Shown: positions 1 through 11,500 of the stretch, piece by piece | How the letters are laid out: each line of letters begins with the position of its first letter | Position numbering within the stretch: position 1 is the stretch's first letter | Source: Haematobia irritans | Lineage: Eukaryota; Arthropoda; Insecta; Diptera; Muscidae | DNA length: 64,000 bases | NCBI RefSeq assembly: GCF_050003625.1 | Contig: NC_134397.1 | Location: 219,852,537 to 219,916,536 of the forward strand | Reading direction: 5' to 3' | Translations under genes and position numbers: made by a program | The notes under the pieces: generated by a model | The model's input: only the letters and a program-made list of their open reading frames with translations | Told to the model about the DNA's origin: nothing | Databases searched by the model: none

Positions 1-1342
1 ACATTTCATCCGATCTGCCTGAAATTTGGTACATGGTGTAAGTATGTGGTCTCTAACAACCGTGCAAAAATTGGTCCATATCGGTCCTTAATTATATAGC
101 CCCCATATAAACCGATCCCCAGATTTGATCTCCGGAGCCTCTTAGAGGAGAAAAATTCATCCGATCCGGTTGAAATTTGGTACGTGGTGTTAGTATATGG
201 TCTCTAACAACCATGTAAAATTGGTCCATATCGGTCCATAATTATATATAGCCCCCATATAAACCGATCCCCAGATTTGACCTCCGGAGCCCCTTGGAAG
301 AGCAAAATTCACCCGACCCGGTTGAAATTTGGTACGTGGTGAAATTTGGTACATTGCGCTAGTATATGGCTGCTAACAACCATGCCAAAATTTGTCCAAA
401 TCGGTCTATAGTTATATATAGCCGATCCCCAAAAATAATCTACCAAAATTTTATTTCTATAGAAAATTTTTTCATAATTTTATTTCTATAGAAAATTTTG
501 TCAAAATTTTATTTCTATAGAAAATTTTGTCAAAATTTTTTTTCTATAGAAAATTTTGTCAAATTTTATTGTTGTAGAAAATTTTGTGAAAATTTTATTT
601 CTATAGCAAATTTTGTAAAAATTTTATATCTATAGAAAATTTTGTCAAAAATTTATTTCTATAGAAAATTTGGTCAAAATTTTATTTCTATAGAAAATTT
701 TGTCAAAATTTTATTTCTATAGAAAATTTTGTCAAAAATTTATTTCTATAGAAAATTTTGTCAAAAATTTATTTCTATAGAAAATTTGGTCAAAATTTTA
801 TTTCTATAGAAAATTGTGTCAAAATTTTATTTCTATAGAAAATTTTGTCAAAATTTTATTTCTATAGAAAATTTTGTCAAAATTTTATTTGTATAGAAAA
901 TGTTGTCAAAATTTTATTTCTATGGAAAATTTTGTCAAAATTTTATTTCTATAGAAAATTTTGTCAAAATTTTATTTCTGTGGAAAATTTTGTCAAATTT
1001 TATTGCTATAGAAAATTTTGTCAAAATTTTATTTCTCTAGAAAATGTTGTCAAAATTTTATTTCTATAGGAAATTTTGTCAAAATTTTATTTCTATAGAA
1101 AATTTTGCAAACTGAATTATTTACGTATTTAATCGGCCTTTTTTTGTTTAATATATACCCCGTAAGGACTAACTTACAATTGAGAACACGGTGTTAAGAT
1201 GTTTTAAGATAGCTTTCGATCGGCAAATGTTACCACATCCGATTATGGATGACAGTCTTTAGTACAAGTTTCTATGCAATCCATGGTGGAGGGTACAGAA
1301 GATTCGGCCTGGCCAGACTTACGGCCGTATATAGTTGTTTAA
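1..1342 (-). mobile_element. Helentron/DINE-like element, family A, copy 1 (cut by window edge)
   Basis: Read on the minus strand, this copy starts near 1342 with the family A 5' end: a TATATACGGCCG motif, a GC-rich palindromic segment (here degenerate, GGCCTGGCC), then a TACCCTCCACCATGG subterminal motif. A 29-bp satellite follows (445-1107), then 153-bp-type units (1-440) that run off the left edge. The same order is seen in the complete copy at 28863-31556. It has no coding capacity, so it would have to be mobilised in trans. The Helentron/DINE assignment is inferred from the 5' palindrome, the subterminal inverted repeats shared with the other end in complete copies, and the (GTCY)n microsatellite; no Rep/helicase is present here to confirm it. 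Confidence 0.6.
445..1107 (+). repeat. 29-bp satellite array S1
   Basis: About 22 tandem copies of a 29-bp unit consisting of TTTCTATAGAAA followed by an ATTTTGTCAAAATTTTA segment. Units differ by scattered substitutions such as GTC to GTG or CTATAG to CTCTAG. The array lies inside family A copy 1. It is bounded on the left by the AATAATCTACCAAAATTTT junction also seen in the complete family A copy and, in reverse complement, at the right end of the hAT-like element. Open reading frames across it are a by-product of the stop-free unit. Confidence 0.95.
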
Positions 1343-1489
1343 ATTGATACTATCACTTCTGTGAATGAAGACATTTCAATTAAAAATTTATTCGATTAAT
1401 TAATTTCATGATTGGAGACAAAAAAATATTTTTTTTGCGTGTATATTTTATAGCACTACATATCAGCTACCCTGTATACTTAACCTTAT

Positions 1490-1986
1490 CCCAGCAAAAA
1501 AATTTGGAAGTTCTTCCATAGGCACAACTTTAAAAACACTTCCAGAAGATGAACTCCCAATAATGTTCTTTATTTTAACTAACCAGGAAGTTCTTTTAAT
1601 TCAATTTTTTATAACTTGTTTTTTCATACTTTTAATGGGTAATTTTAACTTTTTTTTTGTTTCAAATAGAATTTATAAAATGGTACAAAACATATAAATT
1701 TTGTCGAAAAAAAAATCTGACAAGCGTCCATTAAAAATTATAAAAAATTATGAAAATTATTTATTTGACAAAATATCACAGATTTTTGGAATTTACATCC
1801 AAAACATTGAATTCGGATCACACCTAAAGAAGTGATGCAAATTCAGTGCAACGCCTGTTGAAATGGAGAACTTCCGTCCTATGACAAGCCCATGTTAAAT
1901 TCATCGCTTCTGCGTCAATTTTGCACCACTTCCAGATCCATAAAGAACATTTTCATTACTTTTTTGGCGATGCTTTTTTTGCTGGG
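1490..1986. mobile_element. MITE with 13-bp inverted ends (CCCAGCAAAAAAA)
   Basis: A 497-bp non-coding element that begins CCCAGCAAAAAAA and ends with the exact reverse complement TTTTTTTGCTGGG. It is flanked by TAT on both sides (1487-1489 and 1987-1989), a short target-site duplication. The interior has no open frame. The superfamily is not certain: a 3-bp duplication could also be a 2-bp TA duplication with a chance match. A similar CCCAGC followed by an A-run occurs near 2544 and may be a fragment of the same family. Confidence 0.7.
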
Positions 1987-3360
1987 TATCTATACCACAT
2001 TTTATTTTATACACTCATTTTAATTCTTATATGAAATTTTACATTAAATTATAATTTTATTTTTATTTTAATTTGAGTTTTCAATTTTATTTTCATTTTG
2101 AAGTGAATTTTTTTACTTTGTTTCTAATTTCAATTTGAAAATTAAATAAAATTTTAACTCTTACTTCAGTTTTCATATTAATTTTAATTTTTAAATTTTT
2201 TAGTACATTTAAATTCTGACTTTATATATAATTTTATTTTTGTTTTTATTACTTTTTATTTAAATTCATTAATTTTTGAAAATTTTGACGTTTGGCTTTA
2301 TTTTATTATTTTATTATTGGCTTTATTTTTATATATTTATTATTTTATTGTATTTTATTTCATTTTTTTGTAAACTGATCCTTGTAAGAATTTTTGACGA
2401 CTTTGTTTCTCCATGAGAAAAAGTAATCAATGTGCATTATAGGTGTAAAATAATATTAACTCTTTGATGGTTGCCATGACATTCCCATATCGGTCATGAT
2501 TGATTCATAAGCCACATTTTAACGATGTGGAATATGATATGAGCCCAGCAAAAAAAAAAAAAAAATAAACGAGTGAATACGCATTAAACAAAAATCTGTT
2601 ACAATGGAAGTGAATTGTTGAAAAAATCAAACCGTAATACAAAATAATCAAAAATTGGCAAATTACATGAACAGTAATTTTTGTAATATAATTTTCAATA
2701 AAAAAATGATGGAAAAAATGACAAAAACAGGCGGCCAAGGCAAATTACCACAGATTCCAATTAAACGCAAAGATTATTCTGTGATTTCTTCTTTTCAGAT
2801 TTTTTTTCCTACATCTCGTTAAACGTGACGTGATTTTGATGAGTGATGCTAACGCATCGCTATGCTGTTTAATTTCTATGGCAATTTGTCGATATTTTTG
2901 TCGATTTTTATACGAATCTCATTTGATTTCAAGTGCTATCTGTTAATTGCTTTGCTCTTGAAATGCGATGAAGAATTACAGTCATGCCATGCCAATACCC
3001 TAGGAAAGTTGTAAAAAAAACACAAATTTGCAGTTATTTGCAACAACTTGAAGGGACATCATTGCATCTGTCCAACTGATAGTCTCATAGTCAAGTGTTT
3101 CGTGTAATGTTTAACGAAAAAAATCAATTAAAAATTCAACGGTTTGCCGTGTTTCCAATGTATTTATATGGTGCAATATTGCATGTTGTCTACTCAGATT
3201 GATAGGTAATCGTGTTTTCAAGGATTATTGACTTAAGCTCTAGAGAATAGCCAAATAACAATAAAATTAATCAATCACTTTTGCAAGGCAAGATTGTTTA
3301 GTGCCAGAACAATGGATTTCCTTCAATTGTAGATTTTAATATGGCCGGTTTATGGAACAC
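1987..3360. other. AT-rich intergenic DNA, no recognisable gene
   Basis: About 1.4 kb of simple-sequence-rich DNA with runs of T and A, especially 1990-2400. I see no conserved coding frame, no repeat family shared with the rest of the window, and no RNA gene. Confidence 0.6.
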
Positions 3361-3365
3361 ATCAG

Positions 3366-3478
3366 CACTGTCATCCACAATCGAATTACTTGGGTTGTTG
3401 TAATACTTAAAGATGACAAGGTATCTTAAAACTTCTTAAAATCGTCTTCTAAATTGTAAGTTAGTCTATACCTAGTTA
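3366..3478 (+). repeat. Fragment of the family A 5' region
   Basis: Matches the segment just inside the 5' end of family A (ACTGTCATCCACAATCGAATTA, then the ATCTTAAAACTTCTTAA stretch and TTGTAAGTTAGTC), as in the copies at 37961 and 49215. It is cut off immediately before another family A-type 5' end begins at 3490, so it is probably the remnant of an older copy into which, or next to which, the later one inserted. Confidence 0.6.
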
Positions 3479-4076
3479 CCATATTAGTCAAAACAAGTAT
3501 ATACAGCAGTAAGTTCGGCCGGACCGAATCTTAAACACCCACCACCATGAATCAAATATTAGGGTTTCCTTTGAAATTCAGGGGGGTTTGAGGCCAAATT
3601 AACCAGAGCAGTTCAATCAATACACTTCCCAAAAATAAATTTAAAGATTTTACCTATGAAGACTATATCAGATTCTGGATTTATAAGAACCATTTTTTGT
3701 TTGAGTTTTAGAGGTATCATTAACATCTCTTGTAAGTGTGTAAGAAAATTATAAAATAACGTCTTGATTTGAAATCTTAAATCTGTAGATTTTCACCCGA
3801 GAAATAAATTCTGGAAATTTTACATTGAGTTTCAAGCAATTTTCATGATCAGTGCGCCTTCTATACTCTCAAGAAGTGAAATCGGTCTATATGGAGGCAT
3901 TACCGAATGGACCGATAAAAACTTAATCCGATACACGTTTTTGTGAGCCTAAAATACCAGAATATTTACAATTTCAGGCAAATCGGATAAAAACTACGGT
4001 TTCTAGAAACCTAAGGAGTTAAATCGGGAAATCGTTCTTATGGGGGCTATTCTAAAATACGGACAAATACTCACAG

Positions 4077-4802
4077 TTTTCTGCGTGGTAATGGACGACG
4101 AAACCTACGTGAAAGCCGACTACAAGCAGCTTTCGGGACAGGAGTTTTATACGGCAAGAGGAAGGGGAAAGGTAGCAGATATTTTCAAGCACATAAAACT
4201 GTCAAAGTTCGCAAAGAAATATCTGGTTTGGCAAGCCATCTGTACCTGTGGCTTGAAAAGCAGCACTTTCATAGCTTCCGGGACTGTCAACCAAGAAATT
4301 TACGTGAAAAAGTGTTTGAATAAACGTCTGCTGCCTTTCCTGAAGAAACACGGTTGTTCCGTACTGTTTTGGCCGGATTTGGTATCTTGCCATTACGGTA
4401 AAAAGGCCATGGAGTGGTACGCCGCCAACAACGTGCAGGTGGTTCCCAAGGACAAGAACCCTCCCAACACGCCAGAGCTCCGCCCAATTGAGAAATACTG
4501 GGCTATTGTCAAGCGGAACCTAAACAAGACCAAAAAAACTGCTAAGGACGAGCAGCAGTTCAAGGCAAACTGGCTTTCTGCGGCGAAAAAGGTGGACAAG
4601 GTGGCTGTACAAAATCTGATGGCAGGTGTCAAGCGTGAGGCCCGGCAATTCGGATTTGGAAAAGCGAAAGCTTAACTGAATATTTTTCCTGAATTTTATA
4701 CTAATTGAACTTGAAAAAGAAATTTTATTTGATTTTTTTAATAAACGATTTCACCGATTTACACGCGTTTTCCCTTGACCAAATTTTGACCGTATCACCC
4801 TT
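4077..4802 (+). mobile_element. 5'-truncated Tc1/mariner-superfamily element
   Basis: The right terminal inverted repeat (TTGACCAAATTTTGACCGTA then TCACCCTT) ends at 4802 next to TA and matches the ends of the complete copies at 24017-25323 and 52042-53341. The left half is missing: homology to those copies begins abruptly at about 4077, inside the transposase reading frame. The copy lies within family A copy 2. Confidence 0.85.
4079..4675 (+). pseudogene. mariner-superfamily transposase, C-terminal catalytic part
   Basis: An open frame covering the catalytic DDE region: VMDDETYV (first acidic residue), WPDLVSCHYG (second) and TPELRPIEKYW (third). There are 32 residues between the second D and the E. 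It ends at a natural stop after KAKA. Both N-terminal helix-turn-helix domains are missing, since homology starts just before the first catalytic motif, so the product cannot bind its terminal repeats. The ATG at 4040 lies in unrelated upstream sequence and is not the original start. The protein would have cut and pasted its own element in the nucleus; this copy is dead. Confidence 0.85.
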
Positions 4803-4919
4803 TAAATGTGATCCTCTATGAGGCTCCAAAACATGGGTGTAGGATTATATTGGGGCTATATATGATTATGGGCCGATAAGGATTAATTTTTCCATGCTTG
4901 TTAGCAACCATATACCACC

Positions 4920-5266
4920 GGGAGCCACCGTGGTGCAATGGTTAGCATGCCCGCCTTGCATGCACAAGGTCGTGGGTTCGATTCCTGCTTCGACCGAACA
5001 CCAAAAAGTTTTTCAGCGGTGGATTATCCCACCTCAGTAATGCTGGTGACATTTCTGAGGGTTTCAAAACTTCTCTAAGTGGTTTCACTGCATTGTGGAA
5101 CGCCGTTCGGACTCGGCTATAAAAAGGAGGTCCCTTGTCATTGAGCTTAACATGGAATCGGGCAGCACTCAGTGATAAGAGAGAAGTTCACCAATGTGGT
5201 ATCACAATGGACTGAATAGTCTAAGTGAGCCTGATACATCGGGCTGCCACCTAACCTAACCTAACC
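4920..5266 (+). mobile_element. tRNA-derived SINE, full length
   Basis: A 347-bp element with an RNA polymerase III promoter: a box A-like TGGTGCAATGG and a box B GGTTCGATTCC about 45 bp downstream. The tRNA-like head is followed by a tRNA-unrelated body and a 3' tail of CCTAA repeats (5250-5266) in place of poly-A. The element interrupts family A copy 2; AACCATATAC occurs on both sides as a probable target-site duplication. SINEs are transcribed by pol III and copied by a partner LINE's reverse transcriptase. The body contains the TATA-like GGCTATAAAAAGG, of unknown relevance. Confidence 0.85.
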
Positions 5267-6078
5267 ATATACTAGCACCACGTACCAAATTTCAACCGGA
5301 TCGGATGAATTTTGCTCCTCTTAGAGGCTCCGGAGGTCAAATCTGGGGATCGGTTTATATTGGGGCTATATATAATTATGGACCGATATGGACCAATTTT
5401 TGCATGGCTATTAGCAACCATATACTAGCACCACGTACCAAATTTCAACCGGATCGGATGAATTTTGGTCCTCCAGGAGGCTCCGGAGGTCAAATCTGGT
5501 GATCGGTTTATATGGGGGCTATATATAATTATGAACTGATATGGACCAATTTTTGCGTGAATGTTAGAGGCCATATACTCACACCACATACCAAATTTCA
5601 ACCGGATCGGATGAATTTTGCTCCTCTTAGAGGCTCCGGAGGTCAAATCTGGGGATCGGTTTATATTGGGGCTATATATAATTATGGACCGATATGGACC
5701 AATTTTTGCATGGCTATTAGCAACCATATACTAGCACCACGTACCAAATTTCAACCGGATCGGATGAATTTTGGTCCTCCAGGAGGCTCCGGAGGTCAAA
5801 TCTGGTGATCGGTTTATATGGGGGCTATATATATTTATGGACCGATATGGACCAGTTTTTGCATGATTGTTAGAGGCCATATACTAAGACCACGTATCAA
5901 ATTTGAAACGTGGTGTGAGTATATGGCGTTCGGAAATTAGCGTGATTTAAACAGACGGACGGACGGACATGCTTAGATCGACTCAGAATTTCACCACAAC
6001 CCAGACCAAAATTTCGATGTGTTACAAACGGAATGACAAAGTTAATATACCCCCATCCCATGGTGGAGGGTATAAAAA

Positions 6079-7650
6079 GTTGTGCAAATTTGTAGTGTAG
6101 TTCTGTGATATATCCTTCAGTGACAATGCACCAATTTCCCGTAGAATTAACAACTCCTAATAAGCATTAAATGCATATAGGTCAATCTTACAATTACTTT
6201 TTTCTATGCAATCATTTTTTCTTGGAAATAAAGACCAGATGCAATATTTTTAAATGCCAAACCAATTGAATTCTGAAACAATTTTAATGGTAATTATTTG
6301 TCTTTAATCTCTTAGGTAAACACCAATAGCATGGATCATAATTAATTTTTTTTTTTATAATCTTCCCCTATCCACCCATCAATAACAACCATATGGCATT
6401 ACCTTTATACCGCTACTTAAAGCAATTTCAATATTAAGTGAATTACACAAAAAAATCAAAAGAAAAAGAAGAAGAAGCATTGTTAAAGAAACCCCAAATT
6501 ATGAATAAGAAAATGACTAAGCAGACCAATATTGTGAAAATTGTTGGAAGAAAAAAGGGTTCACCAATCTGTGGTGCCCTATCATAATGCTGGCACTTAG
6601 GGTTACCTTAGAGACAAATCAAAAAAAAAATCTCCCATCATTATAAACGAAAAGTATTTCCATATAAAAACCAATACACAAGAAAAAGCATAACAATTCA
6701 ATGTACCTCTCCATCGAACTCAAAAACAAAAAAAAAAAAAAACAGAAATCACATAACATCACGACAACATAATCGGATCAACTTAAATGTGACACACCTT
6801 TTTGCCACACAACCAAAGAAGTGCCGACTGGGCTACCAAATCAAAGAGAAGGAAAATGGAATCTCAAAAAAAACTGACATTTTTTTTATTCTTTAGTGAA
6901 ACTACCGGGATATGATTTTATAATGGGAGAGGTTAAAGAGGACCCTGGGGATTAAAAATACAAAAAAAATATATAATCATAACACAGCAAACCAGGGCAC
7001 AAAAATAATCTACAAAACAAAAAAGAAGAACCAAAAAAAAAACCCAAACTGAAATGTGTAACAAATAAATGTTTTGCTTCAGTAAGGAAGCAGGATGAGT
7101 TTTCGTCACAGAGCAAAGGATCATTAATGACAATGCTATGATGATGATGTTGATGGCAATGCTATGTGACCCATAAAGGTTAACAATAATATTTAGCCTT
7201 GTATACTGCTACCATTCTTTAGGGTTAATTACAATTTTATTATGATTCTCTTTTTGTTTAAGGAATCGAAGAGAAAAATTGAATCCTTAAGAACAGTCAT
7301 TACATTTGCGATTGGAATGAAATTAAAATGCTTGAATGACAGGAAACATTCATAGACATGAAACAGGAAAAAAATCGAAACTATTAAATACAGGCGCATA
7401 TAGAGATAATTATCTAAAATTAAAATAAACTAAGTCAAATTAAATGGAATAGTAATGAAGTAAACTCAAATTAAAAAGAATCACAAATTTTTAATTCAAG
7501 ATTCCTCTCAAAATGAGAACATAATTACAGCTTTATTGGGACTATATTGCATGAAGTGGTCGACTTTGCTGGAGACTCACTATCTGTTAACGAGTATACA
7601 ATTTGTAGTTTTTTAGGCATTGAAATAGCATTCAATACCCTACATTCCAG
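6079..7650. other. AT-rich intergenic DNA, no recognisable gene
   Basis: No convincing coding frame, RNA gene or shared repeat. There are short A-runs (6606, 6726) and a GATGATGATGTTGATG patch near 7140. The short open frames here have no recognisable motif. Confidence 0.55.
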
Positions 7651-7654
7651 TTAA

Positions 7655-8158
7655 CCCTTAAATGCGCACTGTATCTTTTAAGAACAACCAGGAAAAAATT
7701 CTTACATCTTAAAATTTTGACCGAATTCTACGAAATCAAGTTTGAGTAATTTAAAACATCATAACGCACTTCCAAAAAATATGTTTTTCCGGAAAATCTA
7801 TAATACTAACCCTAAAATTAAAGAAAATTTAAATAAAAGTTTGCCCGAAAATTACAAAACCTACAAATTGGAGAATAATTAATTTTTAACAGAAATAAAA
7901 GGGATGTTAGTAAAAAATTTGTGTAGTGTAAAAATATCTCTATGCTCCATCACATCAAATGCTCTATACAATCAAATTGTTTATATGTAAACAAAAACAT
8001 AATTTAATACGCACTGTATATTTTAAGATAAAACCACTATTTTGCAAAAAAAAAAAAAATAAATAAATAAATAAAACAAATGCGCATGTTTTTTTACCAT
8101 TTTGCATATTATATATACTTTTTTTTTTGAGGAATATGTGTTCTTTTGCATTTAAGGG
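7655..8158. mobile_element. piggyBac-like MITE
   Basis: A 504-bp non-coding element that begins CCCTTAAATGC and ends GCATTTAAGGG, perfect 11-bp inverted ends starting with CCC. It is flanked by TTAA on the left (7651-7654) and TCAA on the right (8159-8162), consistent with a piggyBac TTAA duplication with one later substitution. The subterminal CGCACTGTAT...TTTTAAGA motif on the left is repeated in direct orientation near 8010. Piggybacs characteristically use TTAA targets and CCC ends; the assignment rests on those two features only. Confidence 0.65.
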
Positions 8159-8222
8159 TCAATATATAATCCGGCGTGAATTGGTAATGCGGGATTGATA
8201 ACAAATGGCATATGCATGTCAT

Positions 8223-8325
8223 TGCCCAAAATAAATTTGACAAACATACTTTTCCTCAGTTGGTTAAGCTACTCTTGCTTAATTTAGTCAACGCATTGTT
8301 TTAAGCTGAAATCAAAACGATAATA
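8223..8325 (+). repeat. Dispersed ~100-bp repeat D, copy 1
   Basis: A 100-bp segment (AAATTTGACAAACATACTTT, TTGGTTAAGCTAC, TTTAAGCTGAAATCA) that recurs at 46886-46980 in the same orientation with a few substitutions. In both places a 29-bp satellite array lies close by; in the second case the repeat sits inside the array. Identity unknown. Confidence 0.7.
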
Positions 8326-8449
8326 CATTTATATCGTAATTTTAAAAATACAGAGCCCAAATATTTAGTTCCCTAAAAAAGGTCTTTATTTTGTAGAAGT
8401 AGTATCTCCTATACAAAACTTTTGGAAGGTCCAATTCTTTGAACTCAAG

Positions 8450-8487
8450 TTTTTTTTTTTTGTTTTTTTTTTTTTTTTTTTTTTTTT
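8450..8487 (+). repeat. Poly-T tract
   Basis: A run of about 37 T residues with a single G, ending 16 bp before the left end of the hAT-like element at 8503. It may be the tail of a retroposed sequence on the minus strand, but no body was recognised. Confidence 0.8.
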
Positions 8488-8502
8488 GATACTTTTCTAC
8501 AT

Positions 8503-11500
8503 CATGGTTGCTACAATTGGTAGAATTTTATCAAAAATGGTAGATTTTTTACTGTTTGGTCGATTGGTAGAATTCTCGAAGTATTGGTGGATTTTGCAAA
8601 ATATTTCTCTCCAACTAAGAGGTAATTTATATACTCGTAGTAGAAATTTTCAACAGAAATAAAATTTTGAGAAATGTGGAAATAGAAAATAAAATTTTGA
8701 GAACATTTTCTATGGAAATACAATTTTGAGAAAATTTTCTATGGAAATTCAATTTTAACAAATTTTTCTGAAGAAATAAAAGTATGAGAAAATTTTATAT
8801 ACAAAAAATAATATTGAGAACATTTTCAATAGAAATAAAATGTTGACAAAATTTTCTGTAGAAATAAAATTTTGAGAAAATTTTTTTAAAGAAATAAAAT
8901 CTTTAGAAAATTTTCCATAGAAATAAAATGTTGGCAAAATTTTTCATAGAAATAAAATTTTGACAAAATTTTCCATAGAAATAAAATTTTGATAAATTTT
9001 TTTATTGAAATAAAATTTTCAAAAATTTTCTACTAAAATAAAATTTTGAAAAAATTTGGACAACATTTTCTATAAAAATAAAATTTTGACAGATTTTTCT
9101 ATAGGAATAAAATTTTGGCAAATTTTTCTATAGAAATAACATTTTGAGAAAATTTTTATAGAAATAAAATTTTGACAAAAATTTCCATAGAAATAAACAC
9201 AATGATACAAATTTTGAGAAAAATTTTATTGAAATAAAATTTTTACAACATTTTCTTTCGAAATAAAATTTTGTAAAATTTTTGTAAAATAAAATTTTCA
9301 GAAAATTTTCTATGAAATAAAATGTTGAGAAAATTTTGACAAATTTTTCTATAGGAATAAAATTCTACAGAAATAAAAATTTTATATAGCAATAAAAATG
9401 TTGAGAACATTTTTAGAGAAATAAAATTTTTACAACATTTTCTATAGAAATGGCATCATGGGAAATTTTTTTTATTGAAATGAAATTGTGAGAAAAATAT
9501 TCTACAGAAATGCAATGTTAAAAAAAAATTATAGAAATAAAATTTTGTCAAAATTTTCTATAGAAATAAAATTTTGAGAACATTTTTATGGAAATAACAT
9601 TTGTACAACATTTTCTATAGTTATAAAATTTTGAAAACAATTTTTATAGAAATAAAATTTTGCGAAAAATTACTACAGAAACAAAATTTTACAAAATTTG
9701 CCACAGAAATAAAATTTTGACAAATTTTTTTTATAGAAATACAATTTTGACAAAGTTTTCCATAGAAATAAAATTTTGAAAAAAAATTTTATTGAAATAA
9801 AATTTTCAGAAAATTTTCTACTAAAATAAAATTTTTAGAAAATTTGGACAAAATTTTCTAAAGAATTAAAATTTTGACAAATTGTTCTATAGGAATAAAA
9901 TTTTGACAAATTTTTCTATAGAAATAAAATTTTGAAAAAAATTTTATAGAAATAAAATTTTGACAAAATTTTCCATAGAAATAAAACGTTGAGACAATTT
10001 TCTATAGCAATACAAATTTTGAGAAAAATGTTATAGAAATACAATTTTTACAACATTTGCTTTCGAAATAAAATTTTGTCAAATTTTTCTAAAATAAAAT
10101 TTTCAGAAAATTTTCTATGAAATAAAATGTTGAGAAAATTTTGACAATTTTCTATAGAAATAAAACTCTATAGAAATAAAAATTATATATAGCAATAAAA
10201 TTTTTAAGAAAATTTCTATAGAAATAAAATTTTTACAACATTTTCTATAGAAATGGCATCTTGGGAAAAATTTTTTATAGAAATGAAATTGTGAGAAAAA
10301 TTTTCTACAGAAATGCAATGTTAAAAAAATTTTCCATAGAAATAAAATCTTGAAAAATTTTTTATAGAAACAAAATTTTGACAAAATTTTCTATAGAAAT
10401 AAAATTTTGACATTTTTCTATAGAAATAAAAATTTTATATAGCAATATAAATTTAGAGAAAATTTCTATAGAAATAAAATTTTTACAATATTTTCTATAG
10501 AAATTGCATCTTGGGAAAATTTTTCTATCGAAATGGAATTGTGACAGAAATTTTCTACAGAAATGCAATGTTAAAACAAATTTATAGAAATAAAATTTTG
10601 ATAAATTTTCTATATGAATAAAATTTTGACAAATTTTTCTATAGAAATAAAATTTTAAGACAATTTTCCATTTTGAGAAAATTTTTATGGAAATAAAATT
10701 TTTACATTTTCTGTAGTTATAAAATGTTGAGAAAAATTTTTATAGAAATAAAATGTTGAGAAAAACTCTCTACAGAAATAAAATTTTTACAACATTTTCA
10801 ATAGAAATAAAATGTTGACAAAATTTTTTATAGAAATAAATACTTGACAAAATTTTCTATAGAAATAAAATTTTGACACAATTTTCAATAGAAATAAAAT
10901 GTTGACAAAATTTTTTATAGAAATAAATACTTGACAAAATTTTCTATAGAAATAAAATTTTCAGAAATTCTTCTACTGAAATAAAATTTTGACAAAATTT
11001 TCTATAGAAATAAAATATTGATAATTTTTTTAATGGAAATAAAATGTTGACAAAATTTTCTATAGAAATAAAATTTTGACAAAATTTTTTATAGAAATAA
11101 AATTTTGACAAAATTTTCTATAGAAATAAAATTTTGACAAAATTTTCTATAGAAATAAAAATTTGAGACAATTTTCTATAGCTATAAAAATTTTGAGAAA
11201 ATTTTTATGGAAATAAAATTTTTACAACATTTTCTGTAGTTATAAAATGTTGAGAAAAATTTTTATAGAAATAAAATGTTGAGAAAAACTCTCTACAGAA
11301 ATAAAATTTTTACAACATTTTCTATAGAAATAAAATTTTGACAAATTTTTCTATAGGAATAAAATTTTGACAACTTTTTCTATAGAAATAAAAATTTGAG
11401 ACAATTTTCTATAGCTATAAAAATTTTGAGAACATTTTTATGGAAATAAAATTTTTACAACATTTTCTATAGTTATAAAATGTTGAGAAAAATTTTTATA

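Larger units (their letters stand above)
3490..6078 (+). mobile_element. Helentron/DINE-like element, family A, copy 2, with nested insertions
   Basis: The 5' end (ACAAGTATATAC, then the palindrome TTCGGCCGGACCGAA) starts near 3491. The 3' end near 6078 has (GACG)n, a segment ending ACAAAGTTAATATACCC, and finally GGTGGAGGGTATAAAAA. The first ~600 bp differ from other family A copies, so this may be a variant or a fusion. A 5'-truncated mariner (4077-4802) and a complete SINE (4920-5266) lie inside. From 5267 on there are tandem 153-bp-type units. Two near-identical segments (about 5270-5500 and 5578-5810) show local duplication within the array. Non-coding. Confidence 0.6.

Noticed and set aside
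4202..4632. Antisense open frames within the transposase
   Set aside because: They are the shadow of the conserved transposase frame and recur in the same place in the other two mariner copies.
4920..4999. Functional tRNA gene
   Set aside because: Boxes A and B are good, but the acceptor stem does not pair, the anticodon arm is degenerate, and the same head occurs in multiple SINE copies with a long body.
5100..5130. TATA-box promoter (GGCTATAAAAAGG)
   Set aside because: It is part of the SINE body and occurs in every copy; no transcript unit follows.
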